Of a DNA stretch of 64,000 bases, positions 9,834-17,991 are shown piece after piece. Both the position numbers and the translations under genes were made by a program. The notes under the pieces were generated by a model. The model searched no databases. It saw nothing but the letters and a program-made list of their open reading frames with translations, and was not told where the DNA came from. The stretch is from JACPYM01 sp031423495 (GTDB taxonomy: Bacteria; Acidobacteriota; Blastocatellia; RBC074). The first letter of the stretch is position 1. Every line of letters starts with the position of its first letter. The stretch is from positions 1-64,000 of the forward strand of contig JANPFP010000161.1 in the NCBI GenBank assembly GCA_031423495.1, read 5' to 3'.

Positions 9834-10397
9834 CTATCCAACTTTCGTCAATTCGGCGCTCACGCTGCGCAACAGTTTGGCGTCGTCTTGCGGCGTGAGG
9901 TCTTTGCGGATCATTTGTTCGGCGAGTTCGACGGCTTTGCCCGCCGTGAATTCGCGCAGTTGAGCGAGCGCGGATTGTTTCGCGCCTTCGATTTCGCGCG
10001 ACGCGAGACCGCGCAACTTTTCAGCATCTGTTTTGGTTTCGACTTCGAGACGTAGGCGCTCGGCTTCGGCTTCGCGCGCCGAATTGTTGCGGATGTCGGC
10101 GAGTTCAGTGTCAAGCTTGCCCATACGCGCGCTCAACTCGTTCATCTTGGCATCGGCGGCGGATTTCTCTTTGGCAGCTTGCTCTAACGTAGCGCGCACT
10201 TCAGCCAGTCGTGTAGCAAAAAATTCGCGTGCGGGCTTGCGGATAAGCAAGTACATCACCGCCAGAAACAACGTCAGATTGACAGCTTTTGAAACAATCG
10301 GCAGCCACCAGGTTCCGGCGCCTGACAGCAATACAGGATGGGTGAAAATCAGCGGCACAAAGAGCGAAGTGCTACTTAAGTGATAAGGGCTTTTCAT
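9834..10397 (-). CDS. atpF: ATP synthase F0 b subunit (peripheral stalk)
   Basis: A 187-residue protein with one membrane segment (about residues 30-49, WLPIVSKAVNLTLFLAVMYL). A long charged coiled coil follows, as in b subunits. It is preceded by a second b-type gene, so the stalk is probably a b/b' heterodimer. The residues before the membrane segment are longer than usual. The start at 10397 is accepted because AGGAGA lies upstream, although the spacing is long and a later start is possible. Confidence 0.88.
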   Translation of the reverse strand: MKSPYHLSSTSLFVPLIFTHPVLLSGAGTWWLPIVSKAVNLTLFLAVMYLLIRKPAREFFATRLAEVRATLEQAAKEKSAADAKMNELSARMGKLDTELADIRNNSAREAEAERLRLEVETKTDAEKLRGLASREIEGAKQSALAQLREFTAGKAVELAEQMIRKDLTPQDDAKLLRSVSAELTKVG

Positions 10398-10453
10398 TCG
10401 TGTTTGCAGGTCTCCTTTCGAACATCAAAGTGACAGACTAGGGCGCGATCAAC

Positions 10454-10909
10454 TTAACGCTTCAGCAGTTGGGACGTAATCAACGAAGCCATCGCACGGG
10501 CTTCAGTTTCGAGATTCTTTTCGGCGGCGGTGGTTTGTTTCGCCAGATCGTTTTTGGCCGCAGCGATTTGCGCCGCTGTGTCTTGTTTAACCTGTGCCAA
10601 CAAAGCCTCACGGGCAACTTGAGCTTCTTTGCGTTGCGCTTCGAGTGTTTGATAAGCCTCAGCGCGCGCCGCACCCAATTGCGCCTCGTAATTTTTCAGC
10701 CGCTCGTCATAAGAGGCGAGCAACCGTTTGGCTTCGCCCAGACGCCCCGCGCCCAGCCGCTCGCGTTCGTCCAACACCTGATTGATCGGTGCAAACAGCG
10801 TTCGGTTCAGAATGAAAACCAATAGAAGAATGCAAATAAAGATGACCAAAAACGAGCCATCTACGCTGATTACGCTACCGGCCAGTAAGAAGATAGGAAC
10901 AAAATCCAC
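10454..10909 (-). CDS. ATP synthase F0 b/b' subunit
   Basis: First gene of the visible ATP synthase cluster. It has one membrane helix (SFLVIFICILLLVFILNRTL) with the usual transition FAPINQVLDERE into a coiled coil, ending ASLITSQLLKR. The GTG at 10909 is preferred because GGAG sits about 10 bp upstream and gives a normal 151-residue length. A TTG at 10984 would add 25 residues that do not resemble the family. Together with the next gene it gives two b-like subunits. The a and c subunit genes expected upstream are absent. Confidence 0.85.
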   Translation of the reverse strand: MDFVPIFLLAGSVISVDGSFLVIFICILLLVFILNRTLFAPINQVLDERERLGAGRLGEAKRLLASYDERLKNYEAQLGAARAEAYQTLEAQRKEAQVAREALLAQVKQDTAAQIAAAKNDLAKQTTAAEKNLETEARAMASLITSQLLKR

Positions 10910-10999
10910 GATGACAAATCTCCGCGCGGGTTCGGTGTAGAAAAAAATATGTCCGAGCCGCTCAACTGAATAAATACGAGCCAAAATTTAAGCTGCGGT

Positions 11000-11028
11000 A
11001 AGTAGCATAGGCTTTCGCAAAGTGTCAA
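11000..11028 (-). promoter_or_regulatory. Possible promoter of the ATP synthase cluster
   Basis: On the minus strand a perfect TTGACA (11028-11023) lies about 115 bp upstream of the b' GTG. An AT-rich segment with TATGCTACTTA follows, but no good -10 hexamer stands at ideal spacing. Confidence 0.3.
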
Positions 11029-11059
11029 TACGCTGTGAAGGTATTTTATGCATCAGGCG

Positions 11060-14000
11060 CTACTTCCCGGCTGCCGCTTGCAGCTCGGCCAGTTGTTTTT
11101 TCAGTACCTGAAAATGTTGCACGGCGCTGCGTCCGACTTTGCGGTCGGCTCCGTTAATCATGCGCGCCAGCGATTGCAATTGATCAATCAGCATCGGTTG
11201 CGGATAAGTGTCCGCAGCCGAAACCAGTTGTCGCCGCACCTCACGCATCCGCGCCAGCGAAGCCTCAGAACCGCCGGCCCAACTGGATTGACGCAACGCT
11301 TCGTCAATGGTTTGAACCAGCTTACGCGCTTCGGCCACGGTCTCGCGGATTTGCAAGTTCAAGTTAAGTTGTTCGACGAGATCGGCTTGCGTGACACCGT
11401 CTTTCACCAAACGCGGATCGAGTTTGACGGTCAACGTTTGGGTTTGCGACCAATCACCGGCTGAAAGTTTCACCTGATACTTGCCCGGCACAACGAGCGG
11501 CCCGTTCGCGTCGTAACGCAAATCCCACACAAACCGATTCAAGCCCAGCTTGCGACTCAACACCGCAACCTGTCCGCCGCCTCTGCCGGGGCCACGCATT
11601 TCCTGATCGTCTTCGCTCGCGCGGCGCTCGCCTTGCCGCGCAAGCGCTTTGTCGGTCACGGTGCGAATCACTTGATTCGTCGCGTCTGAAATCTCCAATT
11701 TCAAATCCGCAGGCTCGGTCGCTAAAACATAATCAACGTACGCTCCATTCGGCGGGTGTTCGGGCTGCCCCGGACGCGCAGCCATTGGCGTATAACGTGT
11801 GCGATAAGCCGTACGCGGAGTGAACAGCGCCGCGTTGCGCGCCTGCACTTCTTCGCTCAACTGATGCAGCGGCGTTACGTTGTCCAGAATCCAGAAGCCG
11901 CGCCCCATCGTCGAAAGCACGAGGTCTTGTTGCGTCAGACGAATGTCGGTGATCGGCGTGACGGGCAGATTCAATTGCAGCGTTTGCCAATGCACGCCGT
12001 TATCGAACGAAACATACATTCCTGATTCCGTCCCCGCGTATAGCAAGCCTTCGCGGTCAGGGTCTTCGCGTACCACGCGCACCGGTACGTCGTTTGGAAT
12101 GCCGTTGGTCAGCTTCTTCCACGTCGCACCGTAATCATCCGTCGCGTAAAGATAAGGCTGCCAGTCGTTCAACAAATAGCGATAGACCGCGATGTAGGCC
12201 GCGCCTTTGCGATGCGGCGAAGGCTCGATGTTTTGCACTCGTCCGCCCGGCGGCAGATCAGCGGGCGTGACGTTCTTCCACGTCTTGCCGTTGTCGCGCG
12301 AAACGTTCACCGGCCCATCGTTCGCGCCCGCCCACAGCACGCCGGGTTCGCGCACTGATTCACGAAAGGCATAGATCGTCGAATAAACTTCTTCGCCCGT
12401 GATGTCGCGCGTGATCGGTTCGCCTGAAATGACTTGCTTGTCGGCCTCAAACGCCGTGAGGTCGGGGCTAATAACGCTCCACGTCACGCCTTCATCCATC
12501 GAGCGATGCACGTATTGCGAGCAGTGATAAAGCACGCGCGGATTGTGCGGCGAAACGTCCATCGGCGAGACGCGCTGAAAGCGATACAAAATGTCTTTCG
12601 GATTGTGGCCGTATCGGTTTTGCGGATGCACCCAATAACTCGCCGTCTGTCCGGTCTCGGCGTTGCCGCGATAAAACTCGCCCTTGCACGCGCCGTAAAC
12701 AATTTTAGGATTCAACGGAGAAGGAATAATCGGCCCCGTCTCGCAGCCCGGCCCGGTGCGCCAAAGCTGAATCGGATCGTCTACTGGGTCGTCGGTCGGC
12801 GGCTTGCTCGGCACGATCAACGTAGTGTTGTCTTGCTGCGCGCCGTAAACGTAATAAGGAAACTGATTGTCCACCGCGACTTGATAAATCTCTGCCGTTG
12901 GTTGGTTATAAATCGTAGACCACGAACGCCCGCCATTGAGCGTCACATTCGCGCCGCCGTCATTCGATTGAATGAATACATCTGGGTTGTCTGGATTGAT
13001 CCACATCCGATGGTTGTCGCCGTGCGGTGTCGAAATCGGACGAAACGATTTGGCTGCGTCAGTGGATTTATAAAAGCCGAGGTTGTTCACATAAACCACG
13101 TCCGCGTTTTTCGGGTCGGCGTTGATGTAGGTGTAATAGAAAGGCCGCGCGATCAAACCCGCCGTCTTGTTGACCAGCTTCCATTGCGCGCCTGCGTCGT
13201 TTGAAACATAAACTCCGCCTTGTCCTTGATCGGCTTCGAGAATCGCGTAAACCCGCAACGGATTGGCGGCACTGATGTCGAGATCAACTTTGCCCACCAA
13301 TCCAGTCGGCAAACCCGTCGTCAAATGAACCCAGTTGTCGCCGCCGTCTACGGATTTATAAATGCCGCCTTCATCCGCCGGGCCGCCGCTGATGATCGTC
13401 CACGGCTTGCGTTGCGCGCGCCAAGCTCCGGCATAAATCTCATTCGGGTTGGATGGATTTACCGCCAGTGAAACGAAGCCCGTCTTGTCATTGATGAACA
13501 AAACTTTTTGCCACGTCGCGCCGCCATCTTTGGTGCGATAGACGCCGCGTTCGGGGCCGTCAGCGAACGGATTGCCCTGCACCGCCGCCCACGCGATGTC
13601 GGCATTCGTCGGATGCACATGCAAATCATTGATCTGACCGGCTGCGCGCAAGCCGATATGCCGCCACGTTCTGCCCGCGTCAAGCGATTTATAAATGCCC
13701 TTGCCGATGATGACGTTGCTGCGAATCGCACCGCTGCCCGTGGCGACGTAAACGACGTTCGGGTCGGATTCGGCGACGGCAATCGCGCCAATCGAAGGCG
13801 TCTCAAAAAAACCATCCGACACGTTCACCCACGTAATGCCCGCGTCCGTCGTCTTCCACACGCCGCCGCCCGTCGCGCCCATATAAAACGTATAAAGCTG
13901 TCGGCGATGCCCAGCGACCGCCGTGACGCGCCCGCCGCGATGCGGGCCGAGGTTGCGATAACGCAAGGCTTGCAACATACGCGGTTCGACCGGCACGTTG

Positions 14001-14128
14001 GTCGTAACGGTTGCACGTTTCGGCGTACGCGATTGCGCCTCGGTGTGTGTGATGAGTGCGTAACTCGCGCTCAATGCCAACAGGCAAAAGAGCGCGCCTC
14101 TGAACAGCAAACGTTCAGTCAAATTCAT
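11060..14128 (-). CDS. Secreted BNR/VPS10-type beta-propeller protein
   Basis: About 1022 residues with a signal peptide (LLFRGALFCLLALSASYA). Many repeats of the sialidase/sortilin BNR type follow (GGVWKTTDAGITW, GIYKSLDAGRTWRHIG, GVYRTKDGGATWQKV, GIYKSVDGGDNWVHL, GVYVSNDAGAQWKLV), spread over about 700 residues. The last 200 residues hold a FlgD-like/Ig-like segment (LNRFVWDLRYDANGP, VPGKYQVKLSAGDWSQ) and a helical tail. Such proteins are abundant in acidobacteria and usually annotated as glycosyl hydrolases or sortilin-like, but catalytic residues cannot be assigned. The ATG at 14128 is preferred over 14146 because it starts the signal peptide and follows GGAGAG. Confidence 0.8.
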   Translation of the reverse strand: MNLTERLLFRGALFCLLALSASYALITHTEAQSRTPKRATVTTNVPVEPRMLQALRYRNLGPHRGGRVTAVAGHRRQLYTFYMGATGGGVWKTTDAGITWVNVSDGFFETPSIGAIAVAESDPNVVYVATGSGAIRSNVIIGKGIYKSLDAGRTWRHIGLRAAGQINDLHVHPTNADIAWAAVQGNPFADGPERGVYRTKDGGATWQKVLFINDKTGFVSLAVNPSNPNEIYAGAWRAQRKPWTIISGGPADEGGIYKSVDGGDNWVHLTTGLPTGLVGKVDLDISAANPLRVYAILEADQGQGGVYVSNDAGAQWKLVNKTAGLIARPFYYTYINADPKNADVVYVNNLGFYKSTDAAKSFRPISTPHGDNHRMWINPDNPDVFIQSNDGGANVTLNGGRSWSTIYNQPTAEIYQVAVDNQFPYYVYGAQQDNTTLIVPSKPPTDDPVDDPIQLWRTGPGCETGPIIPSPLNPKIVYGACKGEFYRGNAETGQTASYWVHPQNRYGHNPKDILYRFQRVSPMDVSPHNPRVLYHCSQYVHRSMDEGVTWSVISPDLTAFEADKQVISGEPITRDITGEEVYSTIYAFRESVREPGVLWAGANDGPVNVSRDNGKTWKNVTPADLPPGGRVQNIEPSPHRKGAAYIAVYRYLLNDWQPYLYATDDYGATWKKLTNGIPNDVPVRVVREDPDREGLLYAGTESGMYVSFDNGVHWQTLQLNLPVTPITDIRLTQQDLVLSTMGRGFWILDNVTPLHQLSEEVQARNAALFTPRTAYRTRYTPMAARPGQPEHPPNGAYVDYVLATEPADLKLEISDATNQVIRTVTDKALARQGERRASEDDQEMRGPGRGGGQVAVLSRKLGLNRFVWDLRYDANGPLVVPGKYQVKLSAGDWSQTQTLTVKLDPRLVKDGVTQADLVEQLNLNLQIRETVAEARKLVQTIDEALRQSSWAGGSEASLARMREVRRQLVSAADTYPQPMLIDQLQSLARMINGADRKVGRSAVQHFQVLKKQLAELQAAAGK

Positions 14129-14149
14129 AACGGATGTTCTCTCCATAAT

Positions 14150-14566
14150 TTATTCGGCGGGGTCGTTGTAATCGCTGAGAAAAATCTTGCCTTCATAGTC
14201 AACCAGCCCCAGCCGCGTGCGATCAAGCAATCCCTGACGACCCAGAATGTTGCGGTTAAAATCGTAGTATCTGGCAAAGTAAACAACGGCTTCATATTCG
14301 TAACCAAGCACCGAAAGCGTCACCCAATGGCCGTAAACCTCAAAGCTGCCTGTCGCCGTATCAATCACTTGATGTTCGCCGCTTTCAATTTCAAGCCCTA
14401 AGCGCTCGCCATAACGACGCGGGAAAACGCATAAGCTGGAGCCGGGATCGAGCTTGGCTTCGAACTCAATTTTCTTGTCGCCCAATCTCAGTCCGGCGGG
14501 TAACGTAATGCCCACCTTGCGAATGTCGTACTGATGCATGGTGGCAAAGCGAAGCGTATGAGGCAT
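14150..14566 (-). CDS. Retropepsin-like aspartic protease domain protein
   Basis: A 138-residue soluble protein. EFEAKLDPGSSLCVFPRRYG matches the catalytic strand-loop of clan AA aspartic proteases (D-[TP]-G-[AS]-[ST]), and NILGRQGLLDRTRLGLVDY matches the conserved ILG-x-x-(F/L)L end of the fold. It should act as a homodimer if active. It starts one base after the stop of the DUF5678-like gene with a good GGAGG, so the two form a translationally coupled pair. Similar pairs are common small cassettes in cyanobacteria and acidobacteria. The Pro in DPG makes activity less certain. Confidence 0.65.
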   Translation of the reverse strand: MPHTLRFATMHQYDIRKVGITLPAGLRLGDKKIEFEAKLDPGSSLCVFPRRYGERLGLEIESGEHQVIDTATGSFEVYGHWVTLSVLGYEYEAVVYFARYYDFNRNILGRQGLLDRTRLGLVDYEGKIFLSDYNDPAE

Positions 14567-14567
14567 C

Positions 14568-14900
14568 TTACCAACCTCCCATCGAAGGCCGCTCAGGGTC
14601 TTCCATAAAAGCCGTAAAGGGTGATTCGAAGCCTTGCTGCTGCGCCTCGTCGAACACCTTGCCTAAGTCGGCATCGTGACAAATCAGGCGGTCGCCTGCC
14701 AGCGCCACCCATTGCCCGACATATTCGCTGCGATGCTGGCTAAGCCAACGCATTTCGCGTTCGCGGCCTGAATCAATGCGCGCTGCGCCATTCACAGGTT
14801 GGCTCTGCTTTTCTTCCAGCCACTGCCACAGCCGCCGCTGATCTTCAGGCAGCAGCGCCTCAACCACTGACAAGGCTTGCTCATACGCTACGGTTTCCAT
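14568..14900 (-). CDS. Small DUF5678-like protein
   Basis: 110 residues. The second half (REREMRWLSQHRSEYVGQWV, ALAGDRLICHDADLGKVF, ESPFTAFMEDPE) resembles DUF5678-type proteins. The first half is a short Leu/Glu-rich helix (VAYEQALSVVEALLPEDQ). A clear paralogue is at 62847-63173, with the same order of motifs. Function is unknown. It is coupled to the retropepsin-like gene, while the paralogue is linked to a BrnT-like gene. Confidence 0.7.
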   Translation of the reverse strand: METVAYEQALSVVEALLPEDQRRLWQWLEEKQSQPVNGAARIDSGREREMRWLSQHRSEYVGQWVALAGDRLICHDADLGKVFDEAQQQGFESPFTAFMEDPERPSMGGW

Positions 14901-14953
14901 TCCACTTGTTCCTTTCGTTTACTGGCTCAACATTCTAACCCCGTATGCCATGA

Positions 14954-15112
14954 CTATCGCAACACCGCGCGCTCTACGAACTGCCGCAACAACGCCGCAC
15001 GGTCAGCCGCCTCGACCAATTGCCGCAAACCGTCGCCGTCAATCGGTACGACGCGCAGCCGGTCACGGCTATCGCGCAGGGCTTCGCGGTGTAAAACTAC
15101 GGCAACGCCTAT
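14954..15112 (-). pseudogene. Possible C-terminal gene remnant
   Basis: A 52-codon open stretch lacks a start and is bounded upstream by an in-frame TGA (15113-15115). It ends at TAG 14954-14956. It reads like ordinary coding sequence (VLHREALRDSRDRLRVVPID, then LRQLVEAADRAALLRQF). It directly abuts the REP cluster at 15127, as if an older gene had been truncated there. Family not recognised. Confidence 0.35.
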
Positions 15113-15126
15113 TCATCTTTTTCTCA

Positions 15127-15404
15127 GTAGCGGCTTTGCCGCAGTGATGTGGGAAAAGGCTTCGCCTTTTCCGCAGGCGAACCCAATCTTCGGGCTATGC
15201 CCGTGCTGTCAGTGATTCGTGAAGCGATTGTTTCTCCAGTTGGCCTAATGGAGCAACGACGCGGCGGGCGTAGCCCGATAGAAAAGAGCATTCGCTCCGA
15301 AAAGGCATAGCCTTTTCGCACATCACTGCGGCGAAGCCGCGAGGAAGATTCGAGGCGTTCAACCGGCGCGCATTGTTCACGCGGCGGGCGAAGCGCGGCT
15401 ACTG
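15127..15404. repeat. REP cluster (GCGGC...GCCGC / AAAAGGC...GCCTTTT hairpins)
   Basis: Left arm 15130-15173, led by GTAG, and right arm 15297-15340 are inverted copies of 44 bp. Each holds two hairpins. Differences fall in loops (TTC versus ATA) or as a compensated pair (outer G-C versus C-G around the AAAAGGC stem). A further GTAG unit is found inverted at about 15398-15402, and GGGC...GCCC hairpins lie between the arms. Confidence 0.8.
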
Positions 15405-15448
15405 CGTTTGAGGTTCGTGAGAAACCAGCGAAAGAACCTGCGCCATTG

Positions 15449-17818
15449 TTATTCCGCTGACTCGCGCCGCTTTGCCAATTCCGCCAATAGCTCAATCACG
15501 AAGGCTTGTTCACGCGGCAGTCCCAACTCGGTGAATAATGCTAAAGATTGCCTATACAAATTATCAGCGCGTTCATAATCTCCTCGTAGCGGCGCCAACG
15601 TCGCTAACCCATACAAGCACTTCGACTCACCAAACCGATCCCCGATTGCGCGGTTGATAGTGAGGGCTTCGTCATAAAGCTGCGTCGATCTTTCATAATA
15701 TCCGCTTTGTAGCGCCACCCTAGCTAAACCTTCCAAGCAGGCGGACTCGCCAGACCGACGCCCGATTGCGCGGTTGATGGCGAGGGCTTCGTCATAAAAC
15801 TCTGTGGCTCTTTCATAATACCCGCGTTCTAGCGCCACCTCAGCTAATCCAAACTTGCAAACGGCCTCGCCAGACCAATTCCCTATTGCGCTATTAATCG
15901 TCAGGGCTGCGTCATAAAGCATCGCCGCTCTTTCATATTCTCCGATTAGTCGCGCCACGTCAGCTAATCCTTCCAAGCAGACGGACTCGCCAGACTGGTT
16001 CTCGATTGCGCGGTTGATGGTGAGGCCTTCGTCATAAAACTCTGTGGCTCTTTCATAATCTCCGCGTTCTAGCGCCACCCTGGCTAAACCTTCCAAGCAG
16101 GCGGACTCGCCAGACCGGTTCCCGATTACACGGTTGATCGTCAGGGCTTCGTTATAAAGCGTTGTCGCTTGCTCATAATCGCCAGACATTTTTTGAGTAG
16201 TCCCCAGTAGACAGCCCGCGTACGCCTGCTTTGGTTGCAATTTGATTTCAGCCGCCAGGCGGAGGGCCTCAGTCAACACTATCGTGGTTTCACCTACCGG
16301 CGTGCTTTGAACCATCACATCGCCTGCTTGAATCAATAAGTCCAACGCGATCCATTTCTGCCAATAGCTCCAATCCGTTTTATCTACTTGCGCCATCAGC
16401 AAGCCCTGTTGCCGCATTGATTCGATGGCTGTGCCGTGATCCCACATGCGCTGAAAATGTTGCGCGGTGTCGTGCGCACCGCTGTTGCGACAGAGCCGCG
16501 CGAGGTCGCCCGCGATCAGGCGCGTCTGGTTGCCGTAAACCTCTTGCAGCGCGTCGAACAGCGCTGCCGAGGCTTTGGGCAATTCGCTTTCGGTCAGTCC
16601 GTATTCAAAATTCGCCAGCCAGAACAGGTCGTTGGCGAAACGATAACGCCACACGGGACGCTGTGATTCGGGTTCGGTCGTGAAGGGCAAGGCTTCGGCT
16701 TCGAGCAATAAGCCGTTGGGGTTTTCTTCTGAGTGCAGCAATTCGTCGTCAATGAAATCAATCAGGTCGTCGCGGTCGAAGTTGAGAGCTTGCGCGACGG
16801 CATCGGCGGCGAAGGCTTCGCCCGCGAGCGCGCCATAAGCCAGCACGTCGCGCGCCAGCTTGAGTGATTCGTGATCGTCGTCGCTGAAGATATTTTTGAG
16901 GCGGTCGTCAATTACGTCTTTGACCAGATTGAGCCGAGGACGTTTGGTTTTATCGAACTGCCATTCATCATCGGCGTCAGACCACCAGACGACTTCGCGC
17001 GCTTGCCAGTCGTGCCACAACTCGACGACGCGGCGCGGGAATCCGCCGGTGACTTGATGCAAGTGTTCGACAATGCCCGCGTGCGCGTTGCCGATGTAAG
17101 CCGCAACCTCAGCGCGCGTGAGCGGCGTGAGCGGCCACCATTCGGCGACGCCGCGTTCGAGCAAACCGCGCGCAGCCTTCCAGAGAATCGGTTCATCGTC
17201 GCGGGCTTCGCCCAATTTCACCGGAGCGTTGAGCGTAATGAAAACCAGCAAGGGCAAGTCGCGGTCAATTTCCGTAGCCAAATCCTGCAACATCCACGGC
17301 AACCACAAATCGCCCGCGTGATCGAGATTGTCTACGAAATAAGCGACCGGTTGCGTGCGCGCGGCTTGGCGTACGAAACGTTTGATCTCGTCCTGCCAGT
17401 CGTGCGGTCGGTCAGCTTCGGCGCGCGCTGTTTGCGCAGCGGAACCGGCTTGCAACAGTTGGCCTACGAAATCAGCGGCGGCGGCGGGCACTTCAGACGG
17501 AATCAGCTTGGCTGCCAAAGCCAGCGTCTCGCCGACGGCTGCGCCAAGTTCGGTCATCAGGAATTCCCGCGTCGCCGGATAGTAAACGTGCGAATGAAAC
17601 GCGCCTGCGATGATTTGGGCTGCGGGTTTGAGTTGGGCGAGATGCTGTGCGAGCGACACCAGCATATCGGTGCGCCCGCTTTTGGGTTGTCCGGCGATGA
17701 AGACAATGCGTCCGCGTCGCGTGCTGACAGCGCGCTGATGCAACGCGGCGGCTTGGGCTAATTCATTTTGATAGGCGCGCAGTTCGCGTCCATAGGTTTG
17801 CGCGCGATATTTCAACAT
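15449..17818 (-). CDS. STAND-type ATPase with C-terminal TPR repeats
   Basis: A 789-residue protein with an N-terminal P-loop NTPase domain. The Walker A region is GQPKSGRT at about residues 43-50 and the Walker B-like strand is VAYFVDNLDHAGD at about 158-170. A helical middle follows, then six 40-residue TPR units near the C-terminus (GDYERATEFYDEGLTINRAI pattern). Such proteins act as nucleotide-switch signalling scaffolds, sometimes in defence. The usual Walker A Lys is Arg here. The start at 17818 is chosen because homology-like sequence starts at MLKYRAQTYG and GGGAG lies upstream; a longer frame to 17956 adds unrelated residues. No effector gene is adjacent. Confidence 0.75.
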   Translation of the reverse strand: MLKYRAQTYGRELRAYQNELAQAAALHQRAVSTRRGRIVFIAGQPKSGRTDMLVSLAQHLAQLKPAAQIIAGAFHSHVYYPATREFLMTELGAAVGETLALAAKLIPSEVPAAAADFVGQLLQAGSAAQTARAEADRPHDWQDEIKRFVRQAARTQPVAYFVDNLDHAGDLWLPWMLQDLATEIDRDLPLLVFITLNAPVKLGEARDDEPILWKAARGLLERGVAEWWPLTPLTRAEVAAYIGNAHAGIVEHLHQVTGGFPRRVVELWHDWQAREVVWWSDADDEWQFDKTKRPRLNLVKDVIDDRLKNIFSDDDHESLKLARDVLAYGALAGEAFAADAVAQALNFDRDDLIDFIDDELLHSEENPNGLLLEAEALPFTTEPESQRPVWRYRFANDLFWLANFEYGLTESELPKASAALFDALQEVYGNQTRLIAGDLARLCRNSGAHDTAQHFQRMWDHGTAIESMRQQGLLMAQVDKTDWSYWQKWIALDLLIQAGDVMVQSTPVGETTIVLTEALRLAAEIKLQPKQAYAGCLLGTTQKMSGDYEQATTLYNEALTINRVIGNRSGESACLEGLARVALERGDYERATEFYDEGLTINRAIENQSGESVCLEGLADVARLIGEYERAAMLYDAALTINSAIGNWSGEAVCKFGLAEVALERGYYERATEFYDEALAINRAIGRRSGESACLEGLARVALQSGYYERSTQLYDEALTINRAIGDRFGESKCLYGLATLAPLRGDYERADNLYRQSLALFTELGLPREQAFVIELLAELAKRRESAE
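15470..16190 (-). repeat. Six 120-bp tandem TPR-coding repeats
   Basis: The DNA coding the six 40-residue TPR units is still visibly similar between units (for example repeated GACGAAGCCCTC and GGCGAGTCC-type blocks on the coding strand), pointing to fairly recent duplication. Confidence 0.75.
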
Positions 17819-17991
17819 CAGGTTTGCTCCCGTCACGAGATTGAGGCCATTGAATAAGCAGGGCGCGCGCATTCTAACGACGCGGCGCAAGGGCAACAAA
17901 TCTAAAATGGCAGGCTTTGCAAACCGTGACGAAGCGCCTACGATTCGCGCCTGCAATAAATAATCCGCTTCCGTAACAAGGAGAAAAACCT

